Origin: a bacterium TMED88
GTDB lineage: Bacteria; Myxococcota_A; UBA9160; UBA4427
Length of the DNA stretch: 43,029 nucleotides
Assembly: GCA_002171515.1 (NCBI GenBank)
Contig: NHEP01000038.1
Span: 1 to 43,029 of the forward strand
Direction: 5' to 3'
This document shows, piece by piece, positions 42,223-43,029 of this stretch (its first letter is position 1; every line of letters starts with the position of its first letter). The notes beneath the pieces were generated by a model that saw only the letters and a list, made by a program, of their open reading frames with translations, was not told the origin of the DNA and made no database searches. A program made the translations under genes and the position numbers.

Positions 42223-42840
42223 TCATCGGGCGGGGCGCCACAAACGCCAAATCGGGATGCCGAAGAGCTTCGTGCTTCCCGCCTGAGCAAAGCCAAAGCG
42301 GCCATAGAAGGCAAGCAGTTCCGGCCGATCGGTTTCCAGGTAAGCAGCGCAGCCTTGTCGATCCACGCCCTCCAGCCAGTGAGCGACCAACCCAGCGCCA
42401 TAGCCGCGACCTTGATGATCGGGCCGAATGCCCACCAGCGAGAGGTAGCAGTGAGGCTCAACGGGATGACTCTCTCGAAGGACTTCAAACACTTCGCCCC
42501 ATCGGCGCGCGGTGCGCCAGCCCTGCCCCATCAAGAGTCGGATCTGCTCGCCCCAGGGTGGGGGCGAGAGGGGCCACTGGCCAGGCTCCATTGCGATCAG
42601 ACCCCCCAAAACCGATTGATCGTGGGCCCCCCTCCCCTCTGGCGCGATCAGCACGACCGCAGCCGGCAGCGCCGCGATGAGACTCGCCCTCATTCCCGCG
42701 CGATTGGCTCGCAATCGCCGTGCTTCCGATCCCCCGATGACGGCCCGATTCAAGGGATTGTCACGAAAAGCCAGAGCCAGGACCTCCGCCAGAGCCCTGC
42801 TTTCGGTTCCCTCGGGATAGAGTCGCCTCGGATCGAGCAC
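42223..42840 (-). CDS. GNAT family N-acetyltransferase
   Basis: A 205-residue acyl-CoA-dependent N-acetyltransferase. The acetyl-CoA-binding motif A is YLSLVGIRPDHQGRGYGAGLVAHWLEG, near residue 133. Motif B is CAAYLETDRPELLAFYGRFGFA. The first 50 residues (RALAEVLALAFRDNPLN) are also typical of a GNAT start. The substrate is unknown. The GTG start at 42840 follows AGGGG. Its stop directly abuts the acyltransferase start, and the two form a small operon. Confidence 0.9.
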   Translation of the reverse strand: MLDPRRLYPEGTESRALAEVLALAFRDNPLNRAVIGGSEARRLRANRAGMRASLIAALPAAVVLIAPEGRGAHDQSVLGGLIAMEPGQWPLSPPPWGEQIRLLMGQGWRTARRWGEVFEVLRESHPVEPHCYLSLVGIRPDHQGRGYGAGLVAHWLEGVDRQGCAAYLETDRPELLAFYGRFGFAQAGSTKLFGIPIWRLWRPAR

Positions 42841-42997
42841 CCCCTGAGTCTAACCTTCACCGATGCATCCGAACCCTTTCGTCTAATGCCTAGAAGTGCG
42901 TAAAAACGGATGAATCCCCATGCGAGGAGCCCCCAGCGGGGAAAATCGACGGACGGGTTACACTTCTTCAGCGCTCCAGCCGAATAAGCGGAAGGGG

Positions 42998-43029
42998 ATG
43001 AGCGTGTCCGAAAAAAATCCAATCATCTG
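42998..43029 (+). CDS. Start of a gene cut by the window end
   Basis: An ATG preceded by GGAAGGGG starts an open frame MSVSEKNPII that runs off the end. Only ten codons are visible, too few to name a product. The upstream 150 bases hold no other gene, which fits a 5' region. Confidence 0.45.
   Translation, partial: MSVSEKNPII

Noticed and set aside
42750-43022. Minus-strand open frame of 90 codons at the window end
   Set aside because: It overlaps the GNAT start and the start of the plus-strand gene at 42998 and reads as Arg/Trp-rich noise.

Overview
This window is a chromosomal stretch of a GC-rich, aerobic, Gram-negative-type bacterium. It is densely packed with about 40 genes and shows no rRNA, tRNA, CRISPR array, insertion sequence or phage module. 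Several traits point to a deltaproteobacteria-like lineage such as Myxococcota or Candidatus Binatota: a Myxococcus-type PilZ protein, an Lgt with the GRIGCF-type signature, a cobalamin-dependent ribonucleotide reductase, a DUF3516 helicase, and coenzyme F420 enzymes beside glutathione reductase. This placement is an inference; no marker gene in the window fixes it.

Layout. 1-7200: the tail of ssb, then a minus-strand series with pilZ (preceded by a repeat-built upstream ORF), radC, an ECF sigma / zinc anti-sigma / lipoprotein operon, moaC, a lysophospholipase-like hydrolase and a lytic transglycosylase. 7200-14200: an orphan PAS histidine kinase, lgt, a tetratricopeptide-like protein, an MFS exporter and ETF-ubiquinone oxidoreductase. 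14200-18400: class II ribonucleotide reductase, followed upstream by about 1 kb of gene-free, hairpin-rich DNA that ends in two NrdR-like boxes spaced 32 bp apart. 18400-24700: F420:NADPH oxidoreductase, a DUF971 protein, a HisN-type phosphatase, a (2S)-methylsuccinyl-CoA dehydrogenase-like enzyme, an M18 aminopeptidase, a small exported protein and a Nudix hydrolase. 24800-33000: glutathione reductase, a COG0523 GTPase, cytochrome P450, endonuclease III, a membrane-anchored PP2C phosphatase and a DUF3516 helicase. 33000-37500: an isocitrate lyase/PEP mutase superfamily enzyme, DUF4404, a luciferase-like oxidoreductase, and amt-glnK behind a near-consensus sigma-54 promoter. 37500-43029: an MDR oxidoreductase, a TraB/GumN-like lipoprotein, a gamma-carbonic anhydrase-like protein, TetR, an E2-like acyltransferase, GNAT, and the first codons of another gene.

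How the parts fit. The methylsuccinyl-CoA dehydrogenase-like enzyme would pass electrons through ETF to the ETF-quinone oxidoreductase encoded 8 kb away, and it suggests acetyl-CoA assimilation through the ethylmalonyl-CoA pathway. NADPH:F420 oxidoreductase could supply F420H2 to the luciferase-like oxidoreductase. Lgt would lipidate exported proteins such as the two lipoproteins seen here. Amt, GlnK and the sigma-54 promoter form a standard nitrogen-limitation unit. I found no clear new multi-gene defence or mobile system. The signals most worth a second look are the NrdR tandem with its long structured leader, the repeat-built upstream ORF at pilZ, and several members of enzyme families that lack signature catalytic residues (TraB/GumN, E2-like acyltransferase, Lgt, the Nth cluster ligands and the P450 I-helix acid).
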